This document shows positions 62,656 through 64,000 of a stretch of DNA of 64,000 nt, one piece after another (position 1 is the first letter of the stretch; each line of letters begins with the position of its first letter). A program made the translations under genes and the position numbers. Under the pieces are notes generated by a model. It was given only the letters and a program-made list of their open reading frames with translations, ran no database searches and had not been told where the DNA came from. The DNA comes from Symbiodinium natans (lineage: Eukaryota > Sar > Dinophyceae > Suessiales > Symbiodiniaceae): contig CAJNDS010002668.1 in assembly GCA_905221605.1 (NCBI GenBank), positions 467,501-531,500 of the forward strand, given 5' to 3'.

Positions 62656-63110
62656 AGGGGTTATACACTAGGATGCCCAGCGGCACACTCTTATTGTCGT
62701 TCGTTTTCCTATTCGTACACCTGATCGACCTCTTAGTGACAGGCACCTTATCTATGTAGGGTTCACCCTAAACCCCAAACTTGTGAACTCCTAAACCTTC
62801 AACCCTAAACTCCTTCTGCCACAGGAATTAGCAGAGGGCTGCTTCTTTACCAGGAGGTTTCTTGCACAGTTTGTGCCACATCAGCCCTTACGACCCCCCA
62901 ACCCTGAAACGTATCCCAAACGCACAACGCCTAGAAGTCCTATACATGGGTAGTTAGGGTCCCTTTTCGGGGTCTTAAAAAAAAGGTGCCGATACACGTG
63001 TATGCATATATATATATATATAACTGTATAAGACCCATAAATGGACCCAACAATAGAATGCAATTAATTCAGCTTAGCCGCCCTGAACCCTAAAACCGCG
63101 TGGGGCTGAG

Positions 63111-63174
63111 GCGCCGCCACCCCACGCGCTCCGTGGCACTTCGCGCACGTGACGTCAAGGAGATCGCGCAGGAG
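63111..63174 (+). CDS. exon: RRHPTRSVALRARDVKEIAQ
   Basis: Acceptor GCTGAG, donor GTCCTG after CAGGAG. One other frame is open. Family unknown. Confidence 0.38.
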
Positions 63175-63714
63175 GTCCTGTGACACTTCCGACTCCGGAC
63201 CCTGAACCTATAAAGCCTTGAAACACTGTAAACCCTGCACCCAAATGCTGAATGGTTTAGTTGCAGGGTTTAGGGTTTCAAAGCGTTTAGGGGTCTTATG
63301 GCGGGCGGTAGGACAAGGGTTTTTTCGAAGCCTTGAGTTTCGGATGAGAGGCTCCACTTATAAGAGTTCTTAAGGGACCCAGACAGTTTTTACAGGAGCG
63401 TGCGCAACCCAGATACCTGACCAGGGTGTCCCAAACCCTATAAACCCCAAAACCCTGGAATCTTAATAAACCCTAGAAAACCTAAAACTCGGGTAAACCC
63501 TGAACCTAAACCCTATAAATCTAAGACCCTAAAACCCTCGAACCTAGAACCTAAAAGCCCTGAAAGCCCTAGAACCCTAAAGCCCGAAATCCAGCAAACC
63601 CTCAAACCCTAAAACCTAAACCCGAAAACGCGAAGAACCCTCAGAACCCCAAAACATGGACTCTGGAAAGGGTTGAGGGTTTAGGGTTTAGGGTTCAAAC
63701 TCGGGGTGGGGCAG

Positions 63715-63784
63715 TTGCACTCGATCATTGAAGAGCTGGCATTGGATGATGCACCCACTCCACTGCGCATCTTGGGCCGGAAGA
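63715..63784 (+). CDS. exon: LHSIIEELALDDAPTPLRIL
   Basis: Acceptor GGCAG. It continues GRK to a GTCCCC donor. Helical, protein-like. The gene leaves the window. Confidence 0.48.
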
Positions 63785-64000
63785 GTCCCCAAAACCCCCT
63801 GGGGTTTAGGGTTTAGGGTTTAGGGTTAGGATTTAGGGTTTAGGATTTAGAGTTTACCGTTTAGGGTTTAGGGTCTTAGTCCCTAAGGCCCCTAGAGTTT
63901 CTAGGGCTTCCGGTTTAGGGCTAGCCCTAGTTGTTTTTCTAGCATCCTTGTACGGCCCAAGCACATTCAGGAGCCTGAAACCCAAACCCCAAACCCCATG

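Overview
The window looks like nuclear DNA of a dinoflagellate (alveolate). Three things point there. The telomere-type heptamer CCCTAAA/TTTAGGG occurs in well over 60 interstitial tracts. All recognisable genes lie on the + strand as very short exons. Introns that can be fixed by reading frame use GT, GC and GA donors, as dinoflagellates do. A delta-class carbonic anhydrase and a split EF-hand repeat protein fit the same group. The genus cannot be told from the sequence. No rRNA, tRNA, CRISPR array, prokaryotic operon or virus was seen.

Layout. 0.4-12.8 kb (perhaps to 18.7 kb): exons of an EF-hand repeat protein. 18.7-23.3 kb: mostly repeats, with a few candidate exons. 23.3-24.2 kb: three exons of a methyltransferase-like protein. 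26.1-28.1 kb: a five-exon gene that joins in frame to 385 codons, function unknown. 28.5-35.0 kb and 37.1-39.5 kb: isolated exons of unknown proteins. 39.5-42.2 kb: repeats. 42.3-47.6 kb: isolated exons, including a Pro/Ala/Ser-rich protein. 50.6-52.6 kb: a seven-exon MYND zinc-finger gene (343 aa) that reads in frame from ATG to stop. 52.8-54.1 kb: the catalytic end of a 2-oxoglutarate/Fe(II) oxygenase. 54.2-57.3 kb: exons of a basic, Ser/Pro-rich protein. 57.6-58.5 kb: an intronless delta carbonic anhydrase. 61.7-63.8 kb: the N-terminal exons of a possible membrane protein, then further exons.

The main discovery is how introns are built. Exons of 40-150 bp are usually preceded by CCCTAAA tracts and followed by TTTAGGG tracts, so each intron starts and ends with complementary telomere-like sequence. 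The introns are also packed with at least a dozen families of short palindromic elements (about 90-150 bp, with terminal inverted repeats). Several families begin with CT and end with AG, so either orientation supplies a 3' splice site. In the MYND gene at least three introns are single elements placed almost exactly between coding exons, two of them 107 bp long, and some are flanked by short duplications of exon sequence. These look like introners, intron-generating mobile elements, with telomeric repeats as a second and possibly later layer. Exon limits below come from reading frame and splice-site logic only; no transcript data were available.
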